64,000 nt of DNA from positions 2,187,793 through 2,251,792 of the forward strand of contig NZ_JH725147.1 of NCBI RefSeq assembly GCF_000278275.1. The letters run 5' to 3'. The notes under the pieces are model-generated. The model did no database searches. It was given only the letters and a program-made list of their open reading frames with translations, and had not been told where the DNA came from. Position numbers and translations under genes: made by a program. Source of the DNA: Bartonella tamiae Th239 (GTDB taxonomy: Bacteria; Pseudomonadota; Alphaproteobacteria; Rhizobiales; Rhizobiaceae). Shown in pieces: positions 1 through 9,226 of this stretch. The stretch's first letter is position 1, and each line of letters opens with the position of its first letter.

Positions 1-1085
1 TGCCAGTCTTTTGTCATTGTTTCAATTTGGGCCAATGTATCCTTATCATATAAAAGACCAACCCAAAAAGCAGGAAGTGCACAAATATGATCAAAAGAAC
101 CACCATCAGCACCGCGCATTTCAAGAAATCGTTTCAAACGCACCTCAGGAAAAAGTGTTGATAGGTGATTAACCCAATCCCCAAGATTAGGAATAATGCC
201 AGCAATATCATGCTTAAGTGCCCCATTCATAAACTGACGAAAAGTTATATGCGTACAATCATGATAATGACCATTGCGCACAACAAAATACATCGGCACA
301 TCAAGCGCCCAATTTGCATAATCCGCAAATCCAAAATTTTCATGGAAAACAAATGGCAAAATGCCTGAACGTTGATTGTCTGTATCGCTCCATATTTGTG
401 AGCGCCAAGAAATAAAGCCATTGGGCTTAGCTTCCGTAAATGGCGAAGAAGCAAACAAAGCTGTTGCAAGAGATTGCAGTTTCATCGCAACTTGCATCTT
501 AGTGCGCATATCGCTTTCTGAAGCAAAATCGAGATTAACTTGTATGGTTGATGTACGATACATCATATCCAAACCATATTGTCCCACTTTAGGCATATAA
601 TTTGTCATAATTGCATAACGCGATTTTGGCATTTTCGGCGTCTCATTCAAACGCCATTTCGGACTGCCACCAACACCTAAAAAGCTTATTTTTAAAGGTT
701 CCGCAACATGTTTTAAATGTGAAAAATGGTTTTGAACTTCATAACATGTTTGGTGCACTGTTTGAAGTGGTGCGCCTGACAACTCAAATTGTCCGCCCGG
801 TTCTAATGAAATGGCCCCTTGACCATTTGGTTCTGACAATCCAATCAGATTGTCTTCATCCATAATGGGTTCCCATCCAAGGCGTGATTGCATACCTTTT
901 AAAAGTGCATATATGCTTTTTTCACCATCATAAGGCACAGGTTGATAACCATCGACAAGAAAAGGGAATTTTTCATGTTCTGTGCCAATCCGCCATTGAG
1001 TTTCTGGCTTTTCCCCTTCAGCCAAATAATGCACCAAATCGTCAAATTTATTGATGAGTGTATCATCTACTGTATCACGTGCCAT
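1..1085 (-). CDS. gshA: glutamate-cysteine ligase, 3' part cut by the window edge
   Basis: Catalyses ATP-dependent joining of glutamate and cysteine, the first step of glutathione synthesis, in the cytoplasm. The minus-strand frame opens at ATG 1085 ([10 protein letters not shown]) and stays open for about 361 codons to base 1. It contains GTEHEKFPF near residue 40, a long [19 protein letters not shown] stretch and EMRGADGG near window position 110, all typical of the plant/alphaproteobacterial glutamate-cysteine ligase type rather than the E. coli type. That family is about 455 residues, so roughly 95 C-terminal residues lie outside the window. rsmE lies 71 bp upstream on the same strand, and the rsmE-gshA order is common in Rhizobiales, so the two are probably cotranscribed. 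No defect is visible in the part present. Confidence 0.93.
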   Translation of the reverse strand, partial: MARDTVDDTLINKFDDLVHYLAEGEKPETQWRIGTEHEKFPFLVDGYQPVPYDGEKSIYALLKGMQSRLGWEPIMDEDNLIGLSEPNGQGAISLEPGGQFELSGAPLQTVHQTCYEVQNHFSHLKHVAEPLKISFLGVGGSPKWRLNETPKMPKSRYAIMTNYMPKVGQYGLDMMYRTSTIQVNLDFASESDMRTKMQVAMKLQSLATALFASSPFTEAKPNGFISWRSQIWSDTDNQRSGILPFVFHENFGFADYANWALDVPMYFVVRNGHYHDCTHITFRQFMNGALKHDIAGIIPNLGDWVNHLSTLFPEVRLKRFLEMRGADGGSFDHICALPAFWVGLLYDKDTLAQIETMTKDW

Positions 1086-1156
1086 ATATCACACTATCCG
1101 ATATGCTTTTTAAAATCTTAAAGTGAACTGTTTTCACTCGTCTTTCAAGGAGAGTT

Positions 1157-1897
1157 TTACGTTGTCCAATCACCAAGTGTTGCATTTATCACAGACAATG
1201 CAGCAATCGCGGCGGTATCAGCACGCAAAATTCGCGGTCCAAGCGGTATAGGTATAACAAATGACCATCTTTTCAAGAAACTTTGCTCTTCTTTGCTAAA
1301 TCCACCTTCTGGTCCTACAAGAACTGCGATAGCACGCTTATCTAATGCTTGTAAAATCGGTAAAGGATTATTCTTTTTATCTGTTTCATCACAAAAGATT
1401 AAATAGCCATCGTTTGACCATTCATTAAGTAATTTCTCTAAAGAAATAGCAGATAAACATTGGGGAATGTCTAATATACCGCATTGCTCTGCTGCTTCTA
1501 TTGCATTGGCTTTCATTCGCTCATGATTGATGCGCGTCACCTGAGTATGATCTGTGATGACTGGCTGCAAAGATGATACCCCCATTTCCACAGCCTTTTG
1601 TATCATATAATCAAAGCGGGCATGTTTTAAAGGCGCAAAACAATATTTGAGATGACTTGTTAGAGGTTGTGGGCGTACCTGTTTAATCAATTCCAAACTT
1701 AATCTTTTTTTGTGAACGCTATGAATATGAGCAAGCCATTCGCCGTCCTGTCCATTAAAAAGCAATATCGAATCAGTTTCTTTCATACGTAGAACATGAA
1801 TAAGATAATGAGCTTTTTGATCTGCAAGCTGGATCGCTTCATTCAAAACAAAAGGCTGATCAATATATAATCTTTGGAGTTTGTAATAATCACGCAT
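1157..1897 (-). CDS. rsmE: 16S rRNA (uracil-1498-N3)-methyltransferase
   Basis: Methylates N3 of U1498 in 16S rRNA of the assembled small subunit, using S-adenosylmethionine. The product is 246 aa, the usual length. An N-terminal PUA-like region (residues 15-70, with HYLIHVLRMK) is followed by the SPOUT knot. VGPEGGFS near residue 195 and LGPRILRADTAAIAAL near residue 225 are the hallmark SAM-binding and knot motifs of RsmE. The start MRDYYKLQRL fits the family. It probably heads a two-gene transcript with gshA. Confidence 0.95.
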   Translation of the reverse strand: MRDYYKLQRLYIDQPFVLNEAIQLADQKAHYLIHVLRMKETDSILLFNGQDGEWLAHIHSVHKKRLSLELIKQVRPQPLTSHLKYCFAPLKHARFDYMIQKAVEMGVSSLQPVITDHTQVTRINHERMKANAIEAAEQCGILDIPQCLSAISLEKLLNEWSNDGYLIFCDETDKKNNPLPILQALDKRAIAVLVGPEGGFSKEEQSFLKRWSFVIPIPLGPRILRADTAAIAALSVINATLGDWTT

Positions 1898-2236
1898 AAA
1901 ATTTTGTGACAGGCTTGCTCGATCGCGTCAAGTGCTGTGTTTTAGTTCTCATACAAATTCACATTCAATGATCAACTAAAACAAACCATTGTATAAGATG
2001 ACAAGAAGAAATGTTAGCAATTTTAATGCACTTTCGAAAAAATTTAATCTATTTTAATTTTCACTCAAGCACACGATTTTGCGTGACTCATAAACCACAA
2101 ATTTAATTTTTTTTTACTTTAATGACCTAAAAAAGAACAAAAAACATAAAAGGCGGTTGTTGAAACGTTTTTATCTCTATATGAAACCTGAAAATATCCG
2201 TGTCATTCTTCGCTTATTCCTATCGGAGACTCTAAT
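1898..2236. other. AT-rich intergenic region between divergent genes
   Basis: Spacer between the start of rsmE (minus) and a small plus-strand ORF. It must hold the promoters of both. It includes runs of A and T around 2030-2120. I see no coding remnant or strong repeat. Confidence 0.5.
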
Positions 2237-2383
2237 ATGTCAGTTAAAAACGCCACCGTCACAACAATAGCGGCACTCATAACATTTATTCTGATTGCTA
2301 TGGGTATTGGGTCAGTAGGTGCAAGAGATAATCAATACGTTTCAGAAGATGGCTATGGTATCTCCTCAACGATCGGCGAATAA
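2237..2383 (+). CDS. small exported or membrane protein, 48 aa
   Basis: ATG at 2237 follows a good ribosome binding site (CGGAG, 9 nt spacing). The frame runs 48 codons. The product has a short basic start (MSVKNATV), one hydrophobic segment at about residues 9-27 (TIAALITFILIAMGIGSVGA) and a short polar acidic tail ending SSTIGE. GSVGA-R could be a signal-peptidase site, which would leave a tail of about 20 residues; otherwise it is a single-span membrane peptide. A weak terminator-like hairpin follows at 2436. I do not recognise the family. Confidence 0.5.
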   Translation: MSVKNATVTTIAALITFILIAMGIGSVGARDNQYVSEDGYGISSTIGE

Positions 2384-2435
2384 AATAAGATTATATCAAC
2401 ACGGATAATTTTCTCAAAGTTTGCAAATTTTGTTC

Positions 2436-2468
2436 AAAGACTCTCCTTTTGACAATAAGTCTTTTTAC
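2436..2468 (+). terminator. possible weak intrinsic terminator
   Basis: AAAGACT at 2436-2442 pairs with AGTCTTT at 2458-2464 and the 3' arm runs into a T tract. It could end the 48-aa gene transcript. The stem is short, so this is tentative. Confidence 0.3.
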
Positions 2469-2532
2469 TTTGCACTTCCTCATAAAAAAGTGTATTATAA
2501 TTTTATAATCTCACTACAATAACGGTATCTCT

Positions 2533-3360
2533 TTAACCTGTAAAGCTGACTGGATCAGGACCCACGCGGCCATCCGCCCTATCAAGATGGGCAATTTGAT
2601 CGTGATCGACTGCAGTTAATTGAAAATCAAAAATATTAAAATTTTCAGCCATACGAGACGGTGTCTGCGATTTTGGTATCGTAACATTGCCAATCTCTAT
2701 ATGCCAGCGCAAGACAATTTGAGCCGCGGTTTTTCCATGGGCTTGAGCAATGTTTAATAGAACGGGATTATTCAACAATGCTCCGCGCCCCAAAGGTGCC
2801 CATGCTTCGGTTAAAATATTATACTTCTCATGGAAAATACGCAATTCCTTTTGTTGAAATTGAGGATTAAGCTCTATTTGATTAAGAGCAGGTGCAATGC
2901 CTGTTTCTTTGATAAGTCGCTCAAGATCAGTAATTCTAAAATTACACACTCCAATAGAACGCACTTTTTTTTCATCACGCAAACGAATAAGCGCTTTCCA
3001 TGTTTCAACAAAATGATCAAGCGAGGGTACAGGCCAATGTATAAGATAAAGATCAAGATAATCTGTACCCAATTTTTCGACGCTCTTATCAAACGCTTTT
3101 AACGTTTTATCAAATCCTTGATCAGTGTTCCAAACTTTTGTTGCGATAAAAATTTCTTCACGCGCCACTCCAGAGGCTTTTACGCCCTCTCTTACACCGT
3201 GCTCATTATCATAAGCTTTTGCAGTATCAATATGACGATACCCTGTTTTTATGGCTGTGCTTACGGCTGTTTTTGTGTCGTTTTCATCAATTTTCCAAAC
3301 GCCATATCCCAATTGTGGAATGGTGTGACCATCATTCATTTTTAAATAAGGAACTGTCAT
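2533..3360 (-). CDS. aldo/keto reductase, 2,5-diketogluconate reductase-like
   Basis: NADPH-dependent cytosolic carbonyl reductase, 275 aa, full length for the family. The catalytic tetrad is visible: D45 and Y50 in HIDTAKAYDNE, K75 in ATKVW and H108 in LYLIHWP. The C-terminal cofactor-binding region has TIPKSQTPSRMAEN. The overall pattern fits the AKR5/DkgA-DkgB group, whose members reduce 2,5-diketo-D-gluconate, methylglyoxal and related carbonyls. GGAAGG lies just upstream of the ATG. It stands alone in its stretch. A sugar-acid role is attractive because a gluconate-dehydrogenase-like operon lies at 52-56 kb, but the substrate cannot be read from the sequence. Confidence 0.88.
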   Translation of the reverse strand: MTVPYLKMNDGHTIPQLGYGVWKIDENDTKTAVSTAIKTGYRHIDTAKAYDNEHGVREGVKASGVAREEIFIATKVWNTDQGFDKTLKAFDKSVEKLGTDYLDLYLIHWPVPSLDHFVETWKALIRLRDEKKVRSIGVCNFRITDLERLIKETGIAPALNQIELNPQFQQKELRIFHEKYNILTEAWAPLGRGALLNNPVLLNIAQAHGKTAAQIVLRWHIEIGNVTIPKSQTPSRMAENFNIFDFQLTAVDHDQIAHLDRADGRVGPDPVSFTG

Positions 3361-3703
3361 TTTTTTCCTTCCATTATCTTAATCTGTCATGTCACAAACG
3401 CAGCACACCCCTTTTTTATTTTTATTAGTGCCCGATTGAACAATACTATTACTTTTATTCATCATCAATAAAATGAATAAATTTTATATAAGAAGTTAAG
3501 AAGAAAACGATTAAATAACAAATATGTCCTTAATTTTTAAAAGCTTAAAAAAATATTTATCTCTTTTTATAGATTTTAATACGCACTTTAAAGAATTTCA
3601 TGCTCTTTAATAAAATTTTATCGTTTTTATGTTCAAAATTTTGATCTAAAATCTTTCAAAAATTTAAAAAGAAAGATTCCTTTGTAATATTTTCACACGA
3701 TAA
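3361..3703. other. AT-rich intergenic region
   Basis: Holds the promoter of the aldo/keto reductase (minus). The rest is very AT-rich (3530-3660), with no coding signal that I can see on either strand. Confidence 0.5.
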
Positions 3704-4372
3704 TTACGCACCAATTAAGCGCTTTGACCAATCTTCAATGCTTTGGGTCTTAAGTCTTTTTTGTGCCAGATCCCACCAATGATTTGAAAGATGAGGCAAT
3801 ATCTCCATATTTTCAAGCTCTATTTGGCACCATTTCCCACCATAAAGCACTTGCCAAAAACGATAAATCGTTCATTTTGGGCTTTGCCATTCAATAAGAT
3901 TTAAACTATCATTTCTTTCAACAAGACCTTCTTCAATAATAAGATAGACCACCCTATTCTTCCCCTATTTTGTACATTTTTTGCTATCATTTTTGATGAA
4001 AAGCGCCAATTAAGTTTATAACAAGGCTGTCATCCTTGTGAGACTTCAATAACCGCTTTTCCAAGACGAAAGCGATCTCCAACACAAAGATGCTTTTTAG
4101 TAAGACATAGATTGAAATAATTTCACCAAATGCTCCAGCTTCATTTAAAAAATCAAGGTCTTCTATTTTTTGACATCAAAATGTTTAATGGTCAAAAACA
4201 TAATGATGAACAGCTTTTTCCAAACCGCTATGATGGCGATGATCGGCGACCTCATCACCATGAAAGCCATTTTTAGAAAGGTAAATTGGTTTTTTAACGG
4301 AATTTTTTGCAATTACACTTTGGTGTTTGCTAGAACTCAATGCCGCTACTTGACCAATACGCAATGAAAAAG
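3704..4372 (-). pseudogene. YiiM-type MOSC-domain protein, disabled
   Basis: The minus-strand translation carries the landmarks of the YiiM family (molybdenum-cofactor-dependent detoxification of N-hydroxylated bases such as 6-hydroxylaminopurine). These are GFHGDEVADHRHHSGLEKAVHHYVFDH near 4180-4290, then CVGDRFRLGKAVIEVSQG near 4040-4100, then QPCYKLNWRF, and a C-terminal helical tail ending RLIGA at 3704. The reading is broken by stop codons: after FDH (a family tyrosine position), at one position inside the VSQG-QPCYKL motif, and after EWQSPK. The start is not intact either. The length is close to a full gene, so this is recent inactivation by point mutations, not truncation. Confidence 0.85.
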
Positions 4373-4478
4373 TTTAACCATTAAAAATCCTTATAATGAT
4401 CCTCGTTTGGTAATAAAGAGTTATGCTTTTCATCTAATGAATAATGAGAAATCATCACTGTAATTGGATACTATCATT

Positions 4479-6401
4479 TTATTCGTTTACTGCATCGTCC
4501 TTTGATGATTGCTTTTCATTGTCAAGAAGATGACCCTTGATTAAAAAACGAAATGGGCGTTGTAAACTCTCTTTTAAGCAAAGCGTATCAGGACAAAAAT
4601 TTTCTGAATAGTGTGTTTTTGCTAACATAGAAGATAGCTGTACATCATAATTATTATGCACTTTTTCCTTACGTTGCCTGCTAATCGTTCCTTGACTAAC
4701 AAGAGTCCACTCTCCAAAGCGCATAAGTGATTTATCAAGATTTAAGGTATCTTTCGCAAAATCAGCTTCGATATCCCAACGATCAAATTGTGTTTCAACA
4801 TTTTCTGCGCGTGCAAGTGTCAAAGTTTCATCACCATCTTTTTCCTTAAAAAGTGTACTAGGATCATTAAAATAATATCCATCAAGACTTCCCTGAAGCA
4901 TATTTAACGTTATATGCCCAGTGATGTTATTTTCAACAGCTGACCAACGACTAAAAGGTGCATTAAAGGTCAAGATAAGGCCTGTTTTTGCATGAATGAA
5001 TGAGGTCGCCTTCATAGCTTTTGCTAATAAATCTATATCAATTCCAGCACCAGAAACACGTCCCTCTATCGCAACATTTTCACCTTGACGATTTATTTGA
5101 ATATTACTTTGCAATGATCCATCAAAAGCACTGGCATTGCCAAGATCAAAAATTCCATTTCCATTTTTAATCTGTATAGAAGCAGCAATATTGTTCATAT
5201 CGACAGCCCCAACCATTGCTTTTGGTGCTGAAACACGAACATCAACACTCACTTGATCAAGCAGACTTAAATCAAGATTATCTCCACCCTCATCATCAGG
5301 AAAAAAAATCATTACAAGCTTATTTAAATCCAAGCTTTCAAACGCCAAAGACCCAGTTAAAGAGGGTTTTTCTTGTTGATAATCCACATCTAATGCACCA
5401 CGCGCGCTATCCTCTCCTAAATTGAAAAGCACATCATTAAACTGCGCACGCCCTGGCTGGGCGACAAAACCAGATTCCCAAACAACTGGTGCTTTTATAC
5501 TTTGTCCCAGGATTTGGGATTCACCAAGCCAATCCATAGTTTTATCCCATCCTGGCGAGCGCGCCCAAATTTGTCCATCAAGATAAAAATTGTCTTTCAT
5601 TGTGGCTTTTCCGCTAAAGGTGACACCTCCACGAACAGAATTCAAACTGGCACGAACATCACTTGTACCGCCTGCAAGCAATAACAGTGCCTGCGCCGCA
5701 TCAAGACGCAACTCCGTCAACTGTCCACGCCAACGTGCATTAGCTTGAAAGCTTGCAGCTCTATTAGATTCTGGCCATTCAAGTGTAGCATTTAAGCCTG
5801 TTATTTTTTCTGCCATTCCGCCAACGATTTTGCGATAAAGTACATCACCATCTTGAACCGTAATTTTACCAAAGGGCTGATTTAAAAGTTTTTTGATGTC
5901 TGGATGATTGGGATCATTATCAACCAGATTTTGTGCTTCACGAACCGCTAAACCAAAAGATCCTTGTGATTGTGACATAGTATTAAAAAACTCAGCCACT
6001 GTTTTTATCGGCTCTTCCATGACAAAATGAGGACGGATAATTCGCGTTTCAGAAAAAGAAACACGGCCCAAAAGCGCATCAAAAAGTGACAAATTGACTT
6101 CAATACATTCAGCTTCCATTAAGGGAGACGCATCATTGAGCATCGGCGTTAAAGTAACACCTGAAAGAGATGCACGTGGTGTTGGAAAAAGCGTTAAATG
6201 AGGCGCTTTACGCAATTGCACATTATACCCTGTCCACGTACTTAATTCCTGAGCAAGACGCACACGAATAGCATCTGTCGAAACAAGATAAGGCAATGCT
6301 ATGGCAATCGCCGTAACACTTAATAGGACGATGATAAAAAAACCTAACAGTATTTTTAAAATCAAGCGAGACACGTTTTTCCTTAATTCTTTATTAACCA
6401 T
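4479..6401 (-). CDS. AsmA family protein
   Basis: AsmA-like proteins are inner-membrane-anchored periplasmic proteins tied to outer-membrane assembly and lipid transfer. The product is 640 aa. It has an N-terminal membrane anchor (residues about 12-38, LILKILLGFF onwards), followed at once by the AsmA signature STDAIRVRLAQELS and a domain with VQLRKAPHLTLFPTPRASL. The remainder is rich in beta-strand-like repeats, as expected for the bridge-like fold, and includes a conserved C-terminal AsmA part with FNAPFSRWSAVENNITGH. The gene is isolated: a dead MOSC gene is downstream and a terminator-like hairpin is upstream. Confidence 0.88.
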   Translation of the reverse strand: MVNKELRKNVSRLILKILLGFFIIVLLSVTAIAIALPYLVSTDAIRVRLAQELSTWTGYNVQLRKAPHLTLFPTPRASLSGVTLTPMLNDASPLMEAECIEVNLSLFDALLGRVSFSETRIIRPHFVMEEPIKTVAEFFNTMSQSQGSFGLAVREAQNLVDNDPNHPDIKKLLNQPFGKITVQDGDVLYRKIVGGMAEKITGLNATLEWPESNRAASFQANARWRGQLTELRLDAAQALLLLAGGTSDVRASLNSVRGGVTFSGKATMKDNFYLDGQIWARSPGWDKTMDWLGESQILGQSIKAPVVWESGFVAQPGRAQFNDVLFNLGEDSARGALDVDYQQEKPSLTGSLAFESLDLNKLVMIFFPDDEGGDNLDLSLLDQVSVDVRVSAPKAMVGAVDMNNIAASIQIKNGNGIFDLGNASAFDGSLQSNIQINRQGENVAIEGRVSGAGIDIDLLAKAMKATSFIHAKTGLILTFNAPFSRWSAVENNITGHITLNMLQGSLDGYYFNDPSTLFKEKDGDETLTLARAENVETQFDRWDIEADFAKDTLNLDKSLMRFGEWTLVSQGTISRQRKEKVHNNYDVQLSSMLAKTHYSENFCPDTLCLKESLQRPFRFLIKGHLLDNEKQSSKDDAVNE

Positions 6402-6474
6402 AAAATGATAGAGTCAAATCACATTTCGGCATCTTGCAAAAGCTTGTTTCTGAAGTGCCCTTGTTTAAATTTTG

Positions 6475-6500
6475 GCCGGGTATAAACCCGGCTTTTTTTT
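6475..6500 (+). terminator. strong intrinsic terminator with no obvious gene to serve
   Basis: GCCGGGT (6475-6481) pairs perfectly with ACCCGGC (6486-6492) around a 4-nt ATAA loop, followed by eight T on the plus strand. Both flanking genes are on the minus strand, and there the hairpin is not followed by a T run. It therefore terminates plus-strand transcription coming from the 5' end of the asmA-like gene or from the 73-bp gap. Confidence 0.75.
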
Positions 6501-6555
6501 AATTGATTTTACACAATCAAACAAGTTTTATTGCATCATTAAAACCAATGGGCTG

Positions 6556-7254
6556 TCAGCGCCAAAGAACTTTTGCTAAAAAATGAAAAATAGTATCGTT
6601 GCGCCTTATACTGTAGCGCGGCAATTCATAATATCCTTCACATCCTTGAGCACGACCTTTTTGTGTCGTTACGGCAAAGTCATAAGCACTTTTTTCAACA
6701 ATTTTGTGGAGTTCTCTATTTTCATCACCATAGGGATAGGCAAAGGAATGTATGGAGTGGCCAAGGATATTTTCAAGCATTATTTTTGATTGCACAATTT
6801 GCTCATATGCTTGATCCGTCTTAATTTTTGTAAGATGAATATGATCAAGTGTATGACTTCCCACTTCATGCCCATGTGCTGCCCAATCACGCATTTGCTT
6901 TACTGTCATAATTTTTTCACGTTGAGCTTTTTTATCATCCCAAGAATTATCAAGGCCAAGACGGTTCACCACAAAAAAATTTGTCGCCGTAAAATGGAAT
7001 CGATTTAGAATAGGCATTGCGTAGTCATAAACAGATAAAAAACCATCATCAAACGTGATCGCTGCCACTTTACCTTTTTTTTGCTTGTAAATATAAGGAA
7101 TAGCTTCTTTTAATGAAAGTCCTCTAATCCCTAAACGATGCAACCAACGCATTTGTTTTTCAAAGTTTTTTATTGTGACATAATTCGAACGTGAAGGTGT
7201 TCCCGATTTTGGTGGTATGCCAATATGATGATACAGAAGTATTGGGACAGCCAT
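6556..7254 (-). CDS. polysaccharide deacetylase (carbohydrate esterase family 4)
   Basis: Metal-dependent deacetylase acting on N- or O-acetylated sugars. From ATG 7254 (MAVPILLYHHIG) the product is 232 aa. NodB-fold motifs are present: TFDDG at 67-71 (motif 1), SHTLDH near 125 (motif 2) and FAYPYGDEN near 170 (motif 3). I chose 7254 because it follows the stop of the upstream glycosyltransferase by one base, with an AGG-rich leader. A longer frame reaching 7320 overlaps the end of that gene and adds only an unrelated 22-residue segment. No signal peptide remains with this start, so the enzyme may act in the cytoplasm or on a membrane-linked precursor. It forms a tight operon with the family-25 glycosyltransferase. 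Confidence 0.88.
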   Translation of the reverse strand: MAVPILLYHHIGIPPKSGTPSRSNYVTIKNFEKQMRWLHRLGIRGLSLKEAIPYIYKQKKGKVAAITFDDGFLSVYDYAMPILNRFHFTATNFFVVNRLGLDNSWDDKKAQREKIMTVKQMRDWAAHGHEVGSHTLDHIHLTKIKTDQAYEQIVQSKIMLENILGHSIHSFAYPYGDENRELHKIVEKSAYDFAVTTQKGRAQGCEGYYELPRYSIRRNDTIFHFLAKVLWR

Positions 7255-7255
7255 A

Positions 7256-7984
7256 TTAGTCGTCCTGCCTGCGAGATAAAGATTTAAGACGAAAGCGATA
7301 ATAAGGTCGCGCGATTTCACGATAAAAACGCGTGAAGATATTTCGTTTTTGTTTCAATGTTGATCCACCAAGCCTTGCTGATATTTCTTGCACAAATGGA
7401 GGTAAAGCAACCAGCGGTCTTACGTGGGTCTGCCAATAAAGCTGAAGTGTTGTGTCCACAGGACGATCAAATTGTTGTGTCGCTTTTAACATTTTTTTGG
7501 CTGCCTCTCGTCCAATCAATTGTGCAACCTGACCAAGCCCTACTTCCATTGGTTTAATCAATGACATTTTATCAGAAACGGCAACCAATTTGCCTTCTTC
7601 TCTTTCTCGAAAAGGCAACCTTATATAGCTTGAGACGTCTGCATGTTTTTTTAAAAAGGATAATAGTAAGAAAAAATTTTCATTCAAAGCCACATCATCT
7701 TCAAAAACGAGCCCTGCATCAACATCGTCATCAACAATTTTTTGCCAAGCTTTACGATGAGATAAAAAACAAGCAATTTCATTCTGTGTCAGTTTAAAAG
7801 GATAATATGGGCGATAAAGAAACCGTTGATAATGAGTATCAAGTATTTGTTGATCAATTTGTTGTCGATCAATTGCTTTCACAATTTCTGTTTCACAGGG
7901 CAGAGCCTGCATAAGATTTTTTACATTCTCATGCCGTTCTTTTGCTTGTTCAAGATGAATGATAAATGCCTTAATATTATTCAT
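7256..7984 (-). CDS. glycosyltransferase family 25 (LPS/capsule type)
   Basis: Transfers a sugar, usually galactose or glucose in this family, onto LPS, lipooligosaccharide or another surface glycan at the cytoplasmic membrane face. The product is 242 aa. The N-terminus AFIIHLEQAKERHENV is the family-25 start motif, FLSHRKAW near 73-80 is conserved, and FEDDV at 94-98 is the metal/nucleotide-sugar-binding DxD-like motif. The C-terminus is basic (RFRLKSLSRRQDD) and may sit on the membrane. The stop codon is one base from the next gene's ATG, so translation is probably coupled. Confidence 0.88.
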   Translation of the reverse strand: MNNIKAFIIHLEQAKERHENVKNLMQALPCETEIVKAIDRQQIDQQILDTHYQRFLYRPYYPFKLTQNEIACFLSHRKAWQKIVDDDVDAGLVFEDDVALNENFFLLLSFLKKHADVSSYIRLPFREREEGKLVAVSDKMSLIKPMEVGLGQVAQLIGREAAKKMLKATQQFDRPVDTTLQLYWQTHVRPLVALPPFVQEISARLGGSTLKQKRNIFTRFYREIARPYYRFRLKSLSRRQDD

Positions 7985-8071
7985 TTCAATTCTATTGTTT
8001 TCGATTTTTTATCACTTTCAATTTTAAAGCAAAATGATAAATTGTGGCAAAAACATTTTCGCTCTTCAAAT

Positions 8072-9088
8072 CTATAAATTGAGTTTACTTTCTACCATAG
8101 AAATAACGGATTGGGGAAGTTGTTTGCGAAATTTTTCAATAAGAATACGATGAATCTTCTTTCGTGTATCAACTTCAAAACATTCAAATCCTTGAATACA
8201 ACCAAATGTTGCACAATCATTTTTGATCATATTTAAGGCCGTATCAATTTGTTTAGGCTTTACATAATCAACATAAGCGAAATCGTGAATTTTTTCTATT
8301 TTTGCATGATCATTTAGAATTTCTAAATTATTAGCAAGAGCAACCAGATTAAATTGTTCAATATCACGATAGCGATAGGAAACTTGTTTATTTAACAGGT
8401 CTGGATGATCATCAAAATATTTTTTTAAAAGGGAACGACGAAGAGGATGCGGCATGTGATGCACATTAAAATAGTCACCTTCAACACCTGCAAGAAATGC
8501 TTCTTTAGACTGTGACAATGCATGGTTTGGTCGCACATATCGATAAGGCGATATATGTTCCATAAATTTTTTACACCGATATTTAAACCGTTTTGTTTCA
8601 GATTTTTGCCATTTTCCTGATAAGACAGGTCGAGCATGATCAAAAAAAATTTCTTTTTCGATCGAAGCATTTAAAAAAAAATCGTCATTGGCATAAATAA
8701 AATATTCTGAAAGATCTTTAATCCGCCATAAGGTTGATTCAATGGCGCGCGCATTAAAACTGGGACGAATTACTGGCAAGCCATCAAATACCTCATCATG
8801 ACTAATTACTTGAATGAATGAACGGTCACATAGTTTGTCATTAAAAAAATCTTCAAGATAAAGTGAGATTTGATGATCTGTAACCAAAAATACACGACGA
8901 ATAAAAGGCGCATATTTTAATAATGAAGCCAGATGATAATAAATTTCACCATTATCTATATAACGTTCTGATGAAAATGATTCATAATGCGTTTTTTTGC
9001 CAAGCGCCTTATAATGTTGTCGCGCCGCAATATGGTTTGGATCACCGCCATCCACCCATGTAATGACATAATCAATGTCCACGCTCAA
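8072..9088 (-). CDS. Stealth-family sugar-phosphate transferase
   Basis: Stealth proteins transfer hexose-1-phosphate to make phosphodiester-linked surface polysaccharide; they are related to the animal GlcNAc-phosphotransferase. The product is 338 aa. Conserved region 1 is at residues 5-17 (DYVITWVDGGDPN). Region 2 is near 46-72 (NGEIYYHLASLLKYAP, then RRVFLVTD). Region 3 is near 127-139 (EYFIYANDDFFLN), holding the acidic metal-binding residues. A region-4-like part includes NHALSQSKEAFLAGV. It lies 88 bp upstream of the glycosyltransferase gene on the same strand. Together with the next two genes it makes a small surface-glycan cluster. Confidence 0.85.
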   Translation of the reverse strand: MSVDIDYVITWVDGGDPNHIAARQHYKALGKKTHYESFSSERYIDNGEIYYHLASLLKYAPFIRRVFLVTDHQISLYLEDFFNDKLCDRSFIQVISHDEVFDGLPVIRPSFNARAIESTLWRIKDLSEYFIYANDDFFLNASIEKEIFFDHARPVLSGKWQKSETKRFKYRCKKFMEHISPYRYVRPNHALSQSKEAFLAGVEGDYFNVHHMPHPLRRSLLKKYFDDHPDLLNKQVSYRYRDIEQFNLVALANNLEILNDHAKIEKIHDFAYVDYVKPKQIDTALNMIKNDCATFGCIQGFECFEVDTRKKIHRILIEKFRKQLPQSVISMVESKLNL

Positions 9089-9226
9089 ATAACCTTTTAA
9101 TATAAAAGACTTTTCTTTAGCCTCGCTTTAAGTCTTTGGTAAGTCGTTATTTTAGACAAAATGCACAAAAATAATCACATCATTGTTATTATGAGACACC
9201 ATCAATCAAAATAATTGGAATTATGC

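Noticed and set aside
2160..2182. Possible RpoH-type promoter (TTGAAA ... CTATAT) before the 48-aa gene
   Set aside because: The spacing is only about 11 nt, far from the 17 or so needed.
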